The notes beneath the pieces were generated by a model. The model did no database searches, was not told where the DNA came from, and saw only the letters and a list, made by a program, of their open reading frames with translations. The position numbers and the translations under genes were made by a program. From JBJMHZ01 sp045807125 (GTDB lineage: Bacteria > Actinomycetota > Actinomycetes > JAWWOL01), in the NCBI GenBank assembly GCA_045807125.1, contig JBJMHZ010000011.1, positions 1 through 55,748 of the forward strand: a stretch of DNA of 55,748 nt. Direction: 5' to 3'. Of the stretch, positions 44,917 through 53,421 are shown in pieces (position 1 is the first letter of the stretch; every line of letters starts with the position of its first letter).

Positions 44917-47900
44917 TCATCGGGTCGTCCCCGGCAGCGCGGCGGGTTGCTTCTTGGTGGTGTCCGGCTTGGCGTAGGCGGCGTACCAGCCGAGGCTCGC
45001 ACCACCATTGGCCGCCCGCGGGTCGCCGAACAGCGCGAAGTCGACCTGGCCGGTCGGCGGGAACGTGAACGAGAGGAACGTGAAGCCGATCCCGTACAGG
45101 ACGAGCACGTAGACGTCGTTCGGGAGCGCGATGATCTGCAGCGTCTTGAACGAGATGTCGAAGAGGCCCTCGATGGTGATCGCTCGCTTGGAGCCGTTGG
45201 AGCCCGGCAGCTTCAGGCCGGTGAACACGCTGTAGTCGGTGCCGCCCGGCGTCCACGCGATGGTGAGCGTGGCGACGAACCCGGCCCGTGCGGCGAGCGC
45301 GCCGGCCGAGCCGAGGTTGAGGTCGAGGTCGAGGGAGTACCACGGGTACTCGAGGGACGACTGGTTCAGTGGCGTCTGCACGCCCATGTAGCCCAGGCTC
45401 GTGGGCGTGGCGCCGGTCTCCGCCTGCGTGAACGCGGAGAGGGTGAGCGGGAAGTGCCGGTAGAAGCTGCTCTCCCGTGGCTTGCTCCCGGCGAGGTCGA
45501 ACGACAGCTGGGACGCGTCGAAGTCGAAGATCGGCACCGGCTTCGCGTCCTGCGGATCGAACGTCATCGTGATGACGAGGTTGCCGAAGCTCAGCCCCGC
45601 CGGGCTCGTCGCGTCGGCCTCGCGGCCGAACGACAGCGCGTCGAACCCCTTGAGCGCCGTGAAGTCGAGCAGCCCCCAGAAGATGAACTGCGCCTCGGTG
45701 AGCGACGCGGAGCTCGCCGTCGTCACGGTCGCGAACTGGCCGCGCGAGAGCTCCACCGCGTTGAGCACCTGGCTCGTCATGTCGAAGTCGGACGGCACGC
45801 CGGCCTTGGTCTGGAACGAGTAGCTCTCCTGCACGACGCTGCCCGAGACGTGCTTGTCGAACGACCCGTAGAGGCGGACGACGTTGTCGGTGCTGCCGGT
45901 CAGCTTCGACGGCTCGCCGAAGAGCTGGTTGACCTGCAGCTCGATGATGCATGCGAACGACGCGACGTCGGACGCGAGGAACAGCACGGTGAGCTGCTGC
46001 ACCGAGAACTGGTAGGCGAGCTGGCCGCCTGGCAGCGCGGCCGGGCCCCGGTAGTCGATGAGGCCGAACATCGACGACTGCTTGGTCTTGATGTCGCTGC
46101 CGGGCGTCGCGTCGATCTTCGACGCGGCGATGCCCACGTGGTGCGCGCAGAACTTCGACTTGTCGATGCCGACGGCGAGGCCGGCGAGCTGCGGCGGCAG
46201 CTCGTTCAGCGGCGCCACGACGTTGAGCGCGAGCACGCCGTTCCATCCCGGCTCGTTCACTGCCGCCCACAGGGCGGCGAAGTCGGGGTCGCTCGGGTCG
46301 ACGTCGGCAAGGATCTGCTGGAGGCGCCGAGACGTCTCCGCGGCATCGACGTTGAGCTCCTTCGGGAACGACCACATCGACGTCCGCTTCACCAGGTCGA
46401 TGATGGTCTGGTCGTAGAACTTGAGGATGAAGACGGTGCCGTGCTGCGACCAGTTCGCCGGAGTGAGGTCGAACCGCCACGGCTCGGTCGGATCGGAGCC
46501 CATCAGCAGCTGCGCGTCGGCCGCCGCGAGGTAGGGCGCGAGCGCCGTCGGGTCGGTCGCGACGAGGAACATCTTGTTGGACTGGAACGCCGACAGCAGG
46601 TCGCCGCCCACGTTGCTCAGCGCGAGCTGCGGCCCTTGCGCGCTGCCCTGGTCAGGCATCTGGGCGAGCACGACGCGGCCCCACGTCGTCGTTCCGACGC
46701 CGCTGGCGAGGAGGCCCTGCGGCGTCGTGCTGTACGCGCTCGTGCTGCCGGGGCCGGTGGCCGTCGCCGCGTGCAGCTGCGGCTGGGGCGGCTGCGCCCG
46801 CAGGATCACCCGCCGCGCGGGGCTGACGACCTGCGACTCGAGCTGGCCGTACCCCGCGACCGGCTCGCCGCCGACGCCGGCGTAGGGCAGCAGCGGGTAG
46901 CTGACCGGAGCAGCCGCGGCGGCGGTCGAGGCATAGGCACGGGCGTCGTCGCCCCCGGCCGGCGGCAGCGCGGGCACCGAGGCCGCGAGCACCTGGACGG
47001 CTTGCAGCAGCGTGGCCTGGACGCCGGCCGGAGCCCCGCCCGCGGCGCTCGGCGGGTAGTTGTACAGCACCGACTGGTCAGGCTGCGCGTAGTAGCCGAG
47101 CACTGTCGCCGGACCCGTCACGGCGGCGTACGAGGTGGTCGGCGCGACCGCCGGCACCGGGCCGTCGCCGGGCGGCTGCCCCGGCGCGAAGCCGTGCGCG
47201 TACGCCGGCTTGCCGGGCACGAAGCTGAGCGTCTGACCGTTGCCCGGCAGCGTGACGTGCTCGACGCCGGACAGCCCGCACATGAGGTCGACCGGGCCGC
47301 TGCGCGTCGAGCCGAGCGAGAAGTCGCCTTGCGGCACGAAGTAGACCGGGTCGCCCGGGCTCGGCTCGCTGGCGCGCGGGTTGGGCGCGAGCACCAGCGA
47401 TGCGAACGTCGTCGGCGCGGCCGATCCCGACAGTGGCGTCACCGTGAAGCGGTCGCCGAGCGTCGAGGAGTAGTACGAGTCGAGCGCGCCGGGTGCCGGG
47501 CCCTGCTGCCCGGCGTCCGACGCCGTGAAGGCGAGGTAGCTGCGCGTGGCGTCGAACGGCGCCAGCGGGTGCAGCTGGGCGTAGACGGTCACCGCCTGCG
47601 CCAGCACGGGATAGCGGTACGACGTGAGGAAGAACGGGTCGTCACCGTCGGCCGGCCCGGCCGAGCCGCTGAAGGCGTCGGCGTAGAACCACCGCAGGCC
47701 GGCGTCGAGCGCGGTCTGGTCGTCGAGGTCGAGCGCGAGCGGGAACCGCAGCGTCCCGGCCCCGGCGCCGGTGAGCGGCGTCGAGAGCGCGCCCGTGACG
47801 CTGCCGGCCGCCGTCGCGCCCCAGCCGGCCGTCACCTGCACCGCCTGGCCGGACGGCGGCGCGAACGAGAACGACCCCGCCGTCGGGTCGGTGGTGATGG

Positions 47901-48306
47901 TGCTGCTCATCGGCAGCAGCACGTCGACGCTGCCGAGCGAGAAGTCGACGAGGTGCGCGGTGAGCGGCACCTGCGTGCCTGCCGGTACGTAGGTGGCGAG
48001 CCAGGTGCCGGCGAGCGGCGCCGTCCCGTCGTAGGGCTGCGCCCAGACGAAGCGGACGCCGGTCGCCCGCGGGTCGGTCAGCATCGTCCACGCGGCGTCG
48101 GCGAACGCCTGGTCGAGCCCGGTCGCGAGGTCGGCGCCGAGGAAGAAGTACCAGCCCGCGTTGCCGGTCCACGCGTCGTCGAAGCTCAGCGCCGGCGGTG
48201 GGTCGGTCGTCCCGGACGGCAGCAGGTAGAGCACTGCGCGCGACACCGTGCCGTCGTCGGCCCTCGCGGCGTAGAGCAGCGATGCAGCGCTCGGGACGAA
48301 CTCCAT
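44917..48306 (-). CDS. 1129-aa beta-rich protein, function unknown
   Basis: A large protein with no recognised domain, signal peptide or long hydrophobic helix. The sequence is rich in short beta-strands and Gly/Pro/Ala/Ser turns. A central, more helical segment (about residues 600-800) includes WSFPKELNVDAAETSRRLQQ. The C-terminal ~250 residues resemble part of the giant protein in character, for example VDFALFGDP against FYFALLDGS in the giant. The start is ATG 48306 with GGAGG, 18 bp after the 412-aa gene. The long open frame, codon choice and operon position make it a real gene. Confidence 0.87.
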   Translation of the reverse strand: MEFVPSAASLLYAARADDGTVSRAVLYLLPSGTTDPPPALSFDDAWTGNAGWYFFLGADLATGLDQAFADAAWTMLTDPRATGVRFVWAQPYDGTAPLAGTWLATYVPAGTQVPLTAHLVDFSLGSVDVLLPMSSTITTDPTAGSFSFAPPSGQAVQVTAGWGATAAGSVTGALSTPLTGAGAGTLRFPLALDLDDQTALDAGLRWFYADAFSGSAGPADGDDPFFLTSYRYPVLAQAVTVYAQLHPLAPFDATRSYLAFTASDAGQQGPAPGALDSYYSSTLGDRFTVTPLSGSAAPTTFASLVLAPNPRASEPSPGDPVYFVPQGDFSLGSTRSGPVDLMCGLSGVEHVTLPGNGQTLSFVPGKPAYAHGFAPGQPPGDGPVPAVAPTTSYAAVTGPATVLGYYAQPDQSVLYNYPPSAAGGAPAGVQATLLQAVQVLAASVPALPPAGGDDARAYASTAAAAAPVSYPLLPYAGVGGEPVAGYGQLESQVVSPARRVILRAQPPQPQLHAATATGPGSTSAYSTTPQGLLASGVGTTTWGRVVLAQMPDQGSAQGPQLALSNVGGDLLSAFQSNKMFLVATDPTALAPYLAAADAQLLMGSDPTEPWRFDLTPANWSQHGTVFILKFYDQTIIDLVKRTSMWSFPKELNVDAAETSRRLQQILADVDPSDPDFAALWAAVNEPGWNGVLALNVVAPLNELPPQLAGLAVGIDKSKFCAHHVGIAASKIDATPGSDIKTKQSSMFGLIDYRGPAALPGGQLAYQFSVQQLTVLFLASDVASFACIIELQVNQLFGEPSKLTGSTDNVVRLYGSFDKHVSGSVVQESYSFQTKAGVPSDFDMTSQVLNAVELSRGQFATVTTASSASLTEAQFIFWGLLDFTALKGFDALSFGREADATSPAGLSFGNLVITMTFDPQDAKPVPIFDFDASQLSFDLAGSKPRESSFYRHFPLTLSAFTQAETGATPTSLGYMGVQTPLNQSSLEYPWYSLDLDLNLGSAGALAARAGFVATLTIAWTPGGTDYSVFTGLKLPGSNGSKRAITIEGLFDISFKTLQIIALPNDVYVLVLYGIGFTFLSFTFPPTGQVDFALFGDPRAANGGASLGWYAAYAKPDTTKKQPAALPGTTR

Positions 48307-48324
48307 GCCGTGCCTCCTGCCGGG

Positions 48325-49563
48325 TCAGACGGTGAGCGTGACGCCGTCGCCGGCGAGCAGCGGCAGGTCGTACATCGCGAGCGGAGTGGCCGGCAGGGAC
48401 GCCACCATGAAGCGCACCGACGCCGGGTTCCCGCCGTAGACGTTGCGCATGACGGCAACGACGTTGCCCGGCTGGCTGAGCGGCGGGTCGGTGTAGCGCT
48501 CGACGATGTTGGCGATGGTCGTGCCGACCGGCACGTAGTCGACGGCCGTCTGCCCGTTGGCGGTGAGCCAGACGGGGATCTGCGGGATCGCGATCGCCCG
48601 TCCCAGGAAGGCGTAGTAGAGCGTGGGAAGCGGCTTGCCGCCCGGACCGCCGTCGCTGACCGTCGTCGGGTACGCGGTGGTCGCGGCGGCCAGCGTGGCG
48701 AGGGTGTCCGACGCCATCAGGCCGACGTTGCCGACCAGTTGCGCGTTGCCCGGCTGGTTGGGCGGTGCCATCGACGTCGGGTAGAAGAGCCGCCAGTGCA
48801 CGCGGGCCTGCCCGGGTGCCTGGAGGTCGATGAGCCCGCCGGCGATCTGCACCGGCTTGCCGACCGGCGTGACGACCGGCGCGTTGATCGTGCCGAGGAA
48901 GGGATCGAAGGTCACGACCCGACGGCCGTCCGGCCCCGGCAGCGACCCGATCGCGAGCGGCACCGCGGCGGTGGAGACGTAACCGTTCTGCGGCGCCGAC
49001 GGGCTGAGGAACTGGCTGACGCTGGTCTCGAGGAGCAGCCGCATGCCGGGGACGAGGTCGACGTGCGCGTTGGTACCGCCGGTCAGTCCCGTCGAGAGCG
49101 AGTAGTGGAGCGCGAGCGTCTCGCCGAAGGCGAGCGGCAGCGCGTCCATGACCGTGCGGCCGATGCGGCTGGTCGACCCGGGCACGACGATGCCGGGCAG
49201 CTCCAGCGTCGACTCCACCCATGCGAGCAGCGCCTGGAAGTTCGCGGCGAGCGCCGCGCGCGCCGTCGCGGCGCACTTCCACATGTTGCCCTGCCCCGAG
49301 ATGACGACCTGCGCAAGAACGCTGGCCTGGTAGGGCGGCGTGGGCTTCTGCGACTGGAAGGAGAACGCGAAGTCGGCGTTGGAGAACGCGTAGGACGCGA
49401 AGCCGCTGCCGCCGAGATAGAGCTGCGCCACCGTGACCGTCGACGACTGGCCGTAGGTGAACGAGGTCGGCAGCAGGTACACCGGTGCAGAGACCCCATC
49501 GGTGCCGGTGTAGTCCGGATAGACCTGCCAGGAGCCGTTCTGCGTCGGGGTCGGCTTCGCCAT
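48325..49563 (-). CDS. 412-aa protein, function unknown
   Basis: A beta-rich protein starting MAKPTPTQNGSWQVYPDY at ATG 49563, with a clear GACGGAGGACC site upstream; the frame stays open upstream but without coding character. Tyr/Phe/Ser/Thr-rich strands such as PTSFTYGQSSTVTVAQLYL and FLGTINAPVVTPVG dominate. No signal peptide, membrane helix or known motif is seen. It could be a structural subunit or a binding partner of the larger proteins. Second gene of the five-gene operon. Confidence 0.83.
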   Translation of the reverse strand: MAKPTPTQNGSWQVYPDYTGTDGVSAPVYLLPTSFTYGQSSTVTVAQLYLGGSGFASYAFSNADFAFSFQSQKPTPPYQASVLAQVVISGQGNMWKCAATARAALAANFQALLAWVESTLELPGIVVPGSTSRIGRTVMDALPLAFGETLALHYSLSTGLTGGTNAHVDLVPGMRLLLETSVSQFLSPSAPQNGYVSTAAVPLAIGSLPGPDGRRVVTFDPFLGTINAPVVTPVGKPVQIAGGLIDLQAPGQARVHWRLFYPTSMAPPNQPGNAQLVGNVGLMASDTLATLAAATTAYPTTVSDGGPGGKPLPTLYYAFLGRAIAIPQIPVWLTANGQTAVDYVPVGTTIANIVERYTDPPLSQPGNVVAVMRNVYGGNPASVRFMVASLPATPLAMYDLPLLAGDGVTLTV

Positions 49564-49678
49564 GGAGGTCCTCCGTCTCCGGGCCGGTCGACCGGCCGCT
49601 GTCGCCGCGGGGTGCGATGCGCGAGGAAGGTCCTGCCCGGCCCCGGTACGGCCGGGACCGGGCAGGTACCGGGGTGCC

Positions 49679-50107
49679 TCAGCCCTGGGCGCTGTCGGCG
49701 GCCAGCGCCTGGATCTCCTCCTCGGAGATCCGCGTGCCCTTGATGACCTGCGCGCTGCCACCCGGGTCGGTCGCCGAGCCGCTGGGAAGGACGAGGACGA
49801 CCTCGTTGTAGAACACGTACAGCTGCAGGTCTTGCGCGAGCTGCGCCTGGCCGAGCGAGATGTTGACGGGGTAGCTCTGCGCGCCGCCGCCGGTGAAGTA
49901 CACGACGAGCGCGTTCTGCCCGCCGAAGGTGTTGTTCCCCGGGTTGCCCGGCGAGGCGTTGCGCGCGACGGTCGTCGAGTTCGGCGCGTAGCCGCTGCTC
50001 GACGTGATGCCGGTCAGGCTGCCGGAGATCGGCTGGTTGTTGAGGATCAGCGACACGTTGTTCGGCGTGCCGTTGAAGACGTACACGTTGCCGACGCCTG
50101 AGTTCAT
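49679..50107 (-). CDS. 142-aa protein, first gene of the giant-protein operon
   Basis: A small, mostly beta protein starting MNSGVGNVYVFNGTPNNVSL at ATG 50107, with GAGAGG upstream on the minus strand. It is rich in Asn, Gly, Ser and Thr, with NVYVFNGTP, SLILNNQPISG and LQLYVFYNEVVLVLP strands. It ends in an acidic helix (ISEEEIQALAADSAQG). There is no signal peptide or cysteine. The compact beta sandwich and first position suggest a structural or abundant subunit, but no family is recognised. Confidence 0.82.
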   Translation of the reverse strand: MNSGVGNVYVFNGTPNNVSLILNNQPISGSLTGITSSSGYAPNSTTVARNASPGNPGNNTFGGQNALVVYFTGGGAQSYPVNISLGQAQLAQDLQLYVFYNEVVLVLPSGSATDPGGSAQVIKGTRISEEEIQALAADSAQG

Positions 50108-50623
50108 TGCGACCGGATCCTCTCGTTGCTGGCGATGCGCCGGCGCGCCGGGGCGGTGCGCCGGTCGGATGACGGGAGCAGGGAGCGACGCGAGAGCGCG
50201 TCGGCTATGCATGCGGTGCTAGTCGGGCCGAGGCTCGACTGGTCAACTCGAGTCCCGACGGGAAGGTTCCGCCGCCGCCGCCGGTGCCGAGCCCGCGCGG
50301 GGCGACGGGCGCTTGTGACGGTGCACGGAGCTCCCCGAGTGCGATGCGGACCGGTCGGAATCCGATCCCTCTCGGACACTCCTGCAACGCACGGTCGGTG
50401 TCAATGCCATCCGGCCACGGTGTGTCGCGCAGCGTAGTCGACGCGTCGCGCACCGCCCGGGCGCATCGCTCAGCGCGCTCGACCGGTCCCGCCGTGCGAC
50501 GGATCGCGTCGGTCGTCGCTTGCGCGAGCGTGCCCTCCCTGCTCATGGGGCGGACGCTGCGCCCGGGGCGCGAGCCGCCGTCACCTAGCCTTTGAGCCGG
50601 ATCACCGACCGGGAGGACGCATC
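50108..50623. promoter_or_regulatory. 516-bp upstream region of the giant operon and the CoA-transferase gene
   Basis: This region should hold divergent promoters. A perfect 7-bp stem with an AGAG loop (CGACGCG / CGCGTCG, 50186-50203) lies 80 bp before the 142-aa gene and could be a leader hairpin or an operator. A short minus-strand frame (50205-50546) is discussed separately. I find no convincing -35/-10 pair. Confidence 0.4.
50205..50546 (-). pseudogene. Possible remnant of a small helical regulator
   Basis: A 113-aa frame whose first ~45 residues look coding and helical (for example RRTAGPVERAERCARAVRD), like the start of small actinobacterial helix-turn-helix proteins. The rest is Pro/Arg/Gly-rich with weaker codon bias, and a shifted frame contains a fragment ending SSVHRHK that looks like the end of a DNA-binding helix. 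No ribosome-binding site is clear. It may be a frameshifted relic or chance. Confidence 0.3.
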
Positions 50624-51805
50624 GTGGCAGGCCCGCTCGCGGACATCGTCGTCGTCGACCTCTCCCGCGCGCTCGCCGGGCCGCACGCGGCGATGATGCT
50701 CGGCGACCTCGGGGCCCGCGTGATCAAGGTCGAGTCGCCCGGCGGCGACGACTCCCGCGGCTGGGGGCCGCCGTTCGCACGACCGGCCGACCCGACGGCG
50801 GCCGCGGAGTCGACGTACTTCATGTCATGCAATCGCAACAAGGAGTCGATCGTCCTCGACCTGAAGAGCGAGGAGGGGAAGCGGACGCTCGAGCGGCTCG
50901 TCGGGCGCGCCGACGTGCTCGTCGAGAACTTCCGCACCGGCGTCCTGGACCGGCTGGGCTTCGACGTGGAGCGGCTGCATAGGTTGAACCCGCGGCTCGT
51001 CGTCCTGTCGATCACCGGATTCGGGCACGACGGCCCCGAGGGCGGTCGGGCCGGGTACGACCAGATCGCGCAGGGCGAGGGGGGCCTGATGTCGCTGACC
51101 GGTCCCGACCCCGACCACCCGACCCGGGTGGGCGTCCCCATCGGCGATCTGCTCGCCGGCATGTACGGGGCGTACGGCGTGGTCGCGGCCCTGCACGAGC
51201 GCGCGCGCACCGGTCGCGGCAGCGTCGTCCGCACGTCGTTGCTGGCCGCCATCGTCGGCGTGCACGCCTACCAGGGGACGCGCTGCACGGTGGGCGGCGA
51301 GGTGGGGCGCGCGCAGGGCAACCACCACCCGTCGATCGCGCCGTACGGCGCCTTCCGGGCCGCCGACGGCTTCCTGCAGCTCTCGGTCGGCAGCGAGGGG
51401 CTGTGGCGGCGGTTCGCGCCGATCGCCGGGCTGACCCCCGACGACCCGCGGTTCGCGACCAACGGCCTGCGGGTCGCCCACCGCGACGAGCTCGTCGCCG
51501 CGATCGAGGCCATGCTGGCGGCCGGCCCGGTCGAGCGCTGGCTCCGCGAGCTCGAGGCCGCCGGGGTGCCGGCCGGGCGCATCCGCGACCTCGACCAGGT
51601 GTACGAGTGGGACCAGACCCGCTCGCAGGGGCTGCTCGTCGAGACCGAGCACGCCACCCTCGGCCGGGTGACGCTGCCCGGCCCGCCGCTGCGGTTCGAC
51701 GGCAGCTCCCCGGTGGCGCACCGGCCGCCGCCGACGCTCGGCCAGCACACCGACGCGATCCTCGCCTGGCTCGACGCGGCCGGCGAGCCGGGCGGGCCGG
51801 CGTGA
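50624..51805 (+). CDS. CaiB/BaiF family CoA-transferase
   Basis: A 393-aa family III CoA-transferase: VVDLSRALAGPHAAMMLGDLGARVIKVE, RNKESIVLDLKSEEG, VENFRTGVLDRLGF, and catalytic Asp146 in GYDQIAQGEGGLMSLTG. It moves CoA between carboxylic acids; the substrate is not visible from sequence. The start is GTG 50624 with GGGAGGA. It is coupled (GTGA) to the carboxyltransferase fusion, which suggests an acid is first made into its CoA ester. Malonate is possible, given the nearby barbiturase-family gene. Confidence 0.92.
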   Translation: MAGPLADIVVVDLSRALAGPHAAMMLGDLGARVIKVESPGGDDSRGWGPPFARPADPTAAAESTYFMSCNRNKESIVLDLKSEEGKRTLERLVGRADVLVENFRTGVLDRLGFDVERLHRLNPRLVVLSITGFGHDGPEGGRAGYDQIAQGEGGLMSLTGPDPDHPTRVGVPIGDLLAGMYGAYGVVAALHERARTGRGSVVRTSLLAAIVGVHAYQGTRCTVGGEVGRAQGNHHPSIAPYGAFRAADGFLQLSVGSEGLWRRFAPIAGLTPDDPRFATNGLRVAHRDELVAAIEAMLAAGPVERWLRELEAAGVPAGRIRDLDQVYEWDQTRSQGLLVETEHATLGRVTLPGPPLRFDGSSPVAHRPPPTLGQHTDAILAWLDAAGEPGGPA

Positions 51806-53331
51806 GCCCCGCGAGAGGCCGGCTGTCCGCGGCCGCGCTGATCGACCTCGTCCTCGACGACGGCAGCTTCGCCTCCTGGGACGCGCCGCCGCTGCCCGTG
51901 GCGGCCGACGACGACTACGCGGCCACGCTGGCCGCCGCCGCGACCGCGAGCGGGGCCGACGAGGCGGTCCTCACCGGCGAGGGGACGATCAAGGGCCGGC
52001 GGGTGGCGATCGTCGTCTGCGAGTTCGGCTTCCTCGCCGGGTCGATCGGCGTGGCGGCTGCCGAGCGGCTCACCGCGGCGGTCGAGCGGGCGGTCGAGCA
52101 GCGCCTGCCGCTGCTCGCGGCGCCGAGCTCGGGCGGCACCCGGCTGCAGGAGGGCACCGTCGCCTTCCTCCAGATGGTGAAGATCACCGCGGCGATCGGG
52201 CGGCACCGGGCTGCCGGGCTGCCGTACCTGGTCTACCTGCGCCACCCGACCACCGGCGGCGTGCTGGCCTCGTGGGGCTCGCTCGGCAACGTCACCGCGG
52301 TCGAGCCCGGCGCGCTCGTCGGCTTCCTCGGACCGCGGGTCTACGAGGCGCTGCACGGCGAGCCCTTCCCGGCAGGGGTGCAGGTGGCGGAGAACCTGTT
52401 CGAGCACGGCCTCGTCGACGCGGTCGTCCCGCCGAACCGGATCGCCGACATCGCCGCCACGGCGCTCGCGGTCCTCTCCGCGCCGCACGAGCAGCTCCCC
52501 GACGTGCCGGAGCCGCCGGACGACCCCGTCCCCGACGTGCCGGCCTGGGAGTCGATCGAGCGCTCCCGGCGCGCCGGCCGGCCGGGCGTCCGCGACCTGC
52601 TCAAGGCCGCTGCGACCGACGTCACGCCGCTGCACGGCACGGGGGAGGGCGAGGCGGACCCGGGGCTCGTGATGACGCTGGCCACGTTCGGCGCGGCGCC
52701 GTGCATCGTGCTCGGCCAGGACCACCCGCGCCGGTCCGCCGCCGTGCGGATCACGCCGGCCGGCCTGCGGGAGGCGCGCCGTGGCATGCGCATCGCGGCC
52801 GAGCTGGGCCTGCCGGTCGTCAGCGTCATCGACACCCCGGGCGCGGCGCTCAGCAAGGACGCCGAGGAGAGCGGCCTCGCCGGCGAGATCGCCCGCTCGC
52901 TCGCCGACCTGGTGGCGCTGCCGGCGCCGACGGTGTGCGTGCTGCTCGGCGAGGGCACCGGCGGGGCGGCCCTCGCGCTGCTGCCGGCCGACCGCGTGAT
53001 CTGCGCGCAGCACGCGTGGCTCGCGCCGCTGCCCCCCGAGGGGGCGTCGGTCGTGCTGCACCGCGACCTCGACCACGCCGCCGAGCTCGCCGAGCGTCAG
53101 GGCGTCCGCTCGCTCGACCTGCTGGCGGCCGGGATCGTCGACCGCATCGTGACCGAGCGGCCGGACGCGGCCGACGAGCCGTACGCCTTCCTCCGCCGGC
53201 TCGGCGCCGTCCTCGAGCACGAGATCGTGACGCTGCTCGGCCGCGACGGCGACGAGCGGCTCGGCGCCAGGGCCGAGCGCTACCGGCGGCTCGGGACGGT
53301 GCCGACCCGGCCGGGCGCGCGCCGGCACTAG
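51802..53331 (+). CDS. Fused AccD-AccA-type carboxyltransferase
   Basis: A 509-aa protein joining an AccD/MdcD-like N-terminal half (about 1-235; GEFGFLAGSIGVAAAER, SSGGTRLQEGTVAFLQM) and an AccA/MdcE-like C-terminal half (about 255-509; VVSVIDTPGAALSKDAEE, LLGEGTGGAALAL). There is no AccD zinc finger. It could be an AccD3-like acetyl-CoA carboxylase component or a decarboxylase of malonyl thioester, as in MdcD-MdcE. No biotin carboxylase or biotin carrier gene is in the window. GTG 51802 overlaps the CoA-transferase stop. Confidence 0.85.
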   Translation: MSPARGRLSAAALIDLVLDDGSFASWDAPPLPVAADDDYAATLAAAATASGADEAVLTGEGTIKGRRVAIVVCEFGFLAGSIGVAAAERLTAAVERAVEQRLPLLAAPSSGGTRLQEGTVAFLQMVKITAAIGRHRAAGLPYLVYLRHPTTGGVLASWGSLGNVTAVEPGALVGFLGPRVYEALHGEPFPAGVQVAENLFEHGLVDAVVPPNRIADIAATALAVLSAPHEQLPDVPEPPDDPVPDVPAWESIERSRRAGRPGVRDLLKAAATDVTPLHGTGEGEADPGLVMTLATFGAAPCIVLGQDHPRRSAAVRITPAGLREARRGMRIAAELGLPVVSVIDTPGAALSKDAEESGLAGEIARSLADLVALPAPTVCVLLGEGTGGAALALLPADRVICAQHAWLAPLPPEGASVVLHRDLDHAAELAERQGVRSLDLLAAGIVDRIVTERPDAADEPYAFLRRLGAVLEHEIVTLLGRDGDERLGARAERYRRLGTVPTRPGARRH

Positions 53332-53343
53332 AGTTCGGCACGA

Positions 53344-53402
53344 GCCGTGCGGGACAGGGCCGTGCGGGACAGGGCCGTACGGACAGAGCCGTACGTGACA
53401 GC
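53344..53402 (+). repeat. Four tandem ~15-bp repeats before the barbiturase-family gene
   Basis: Units GCCGTGCGGGACAGG (53344), GCCGTGCGGGACAGG (53359), GCCGTACGGACAGA (53374) and GCCGTACGTGACAGC (53388) fill the 90-bp gap between the carboxyltransferase and the next start. They may be a multi-copy protein site or replication slippage. Confidence 0.8.
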
Positions 53403-53421
53403 GCGAGACGCAGGAGCAGCC

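Noticed and set aside
31954..50107. A Tc-toxin or contractile phage-tail-like cluster
   Set aside because: No sheath, tube, baseplate or AAA ATPase gene is recognisable; only LysM-like and beta-repeat modules are shared in type.
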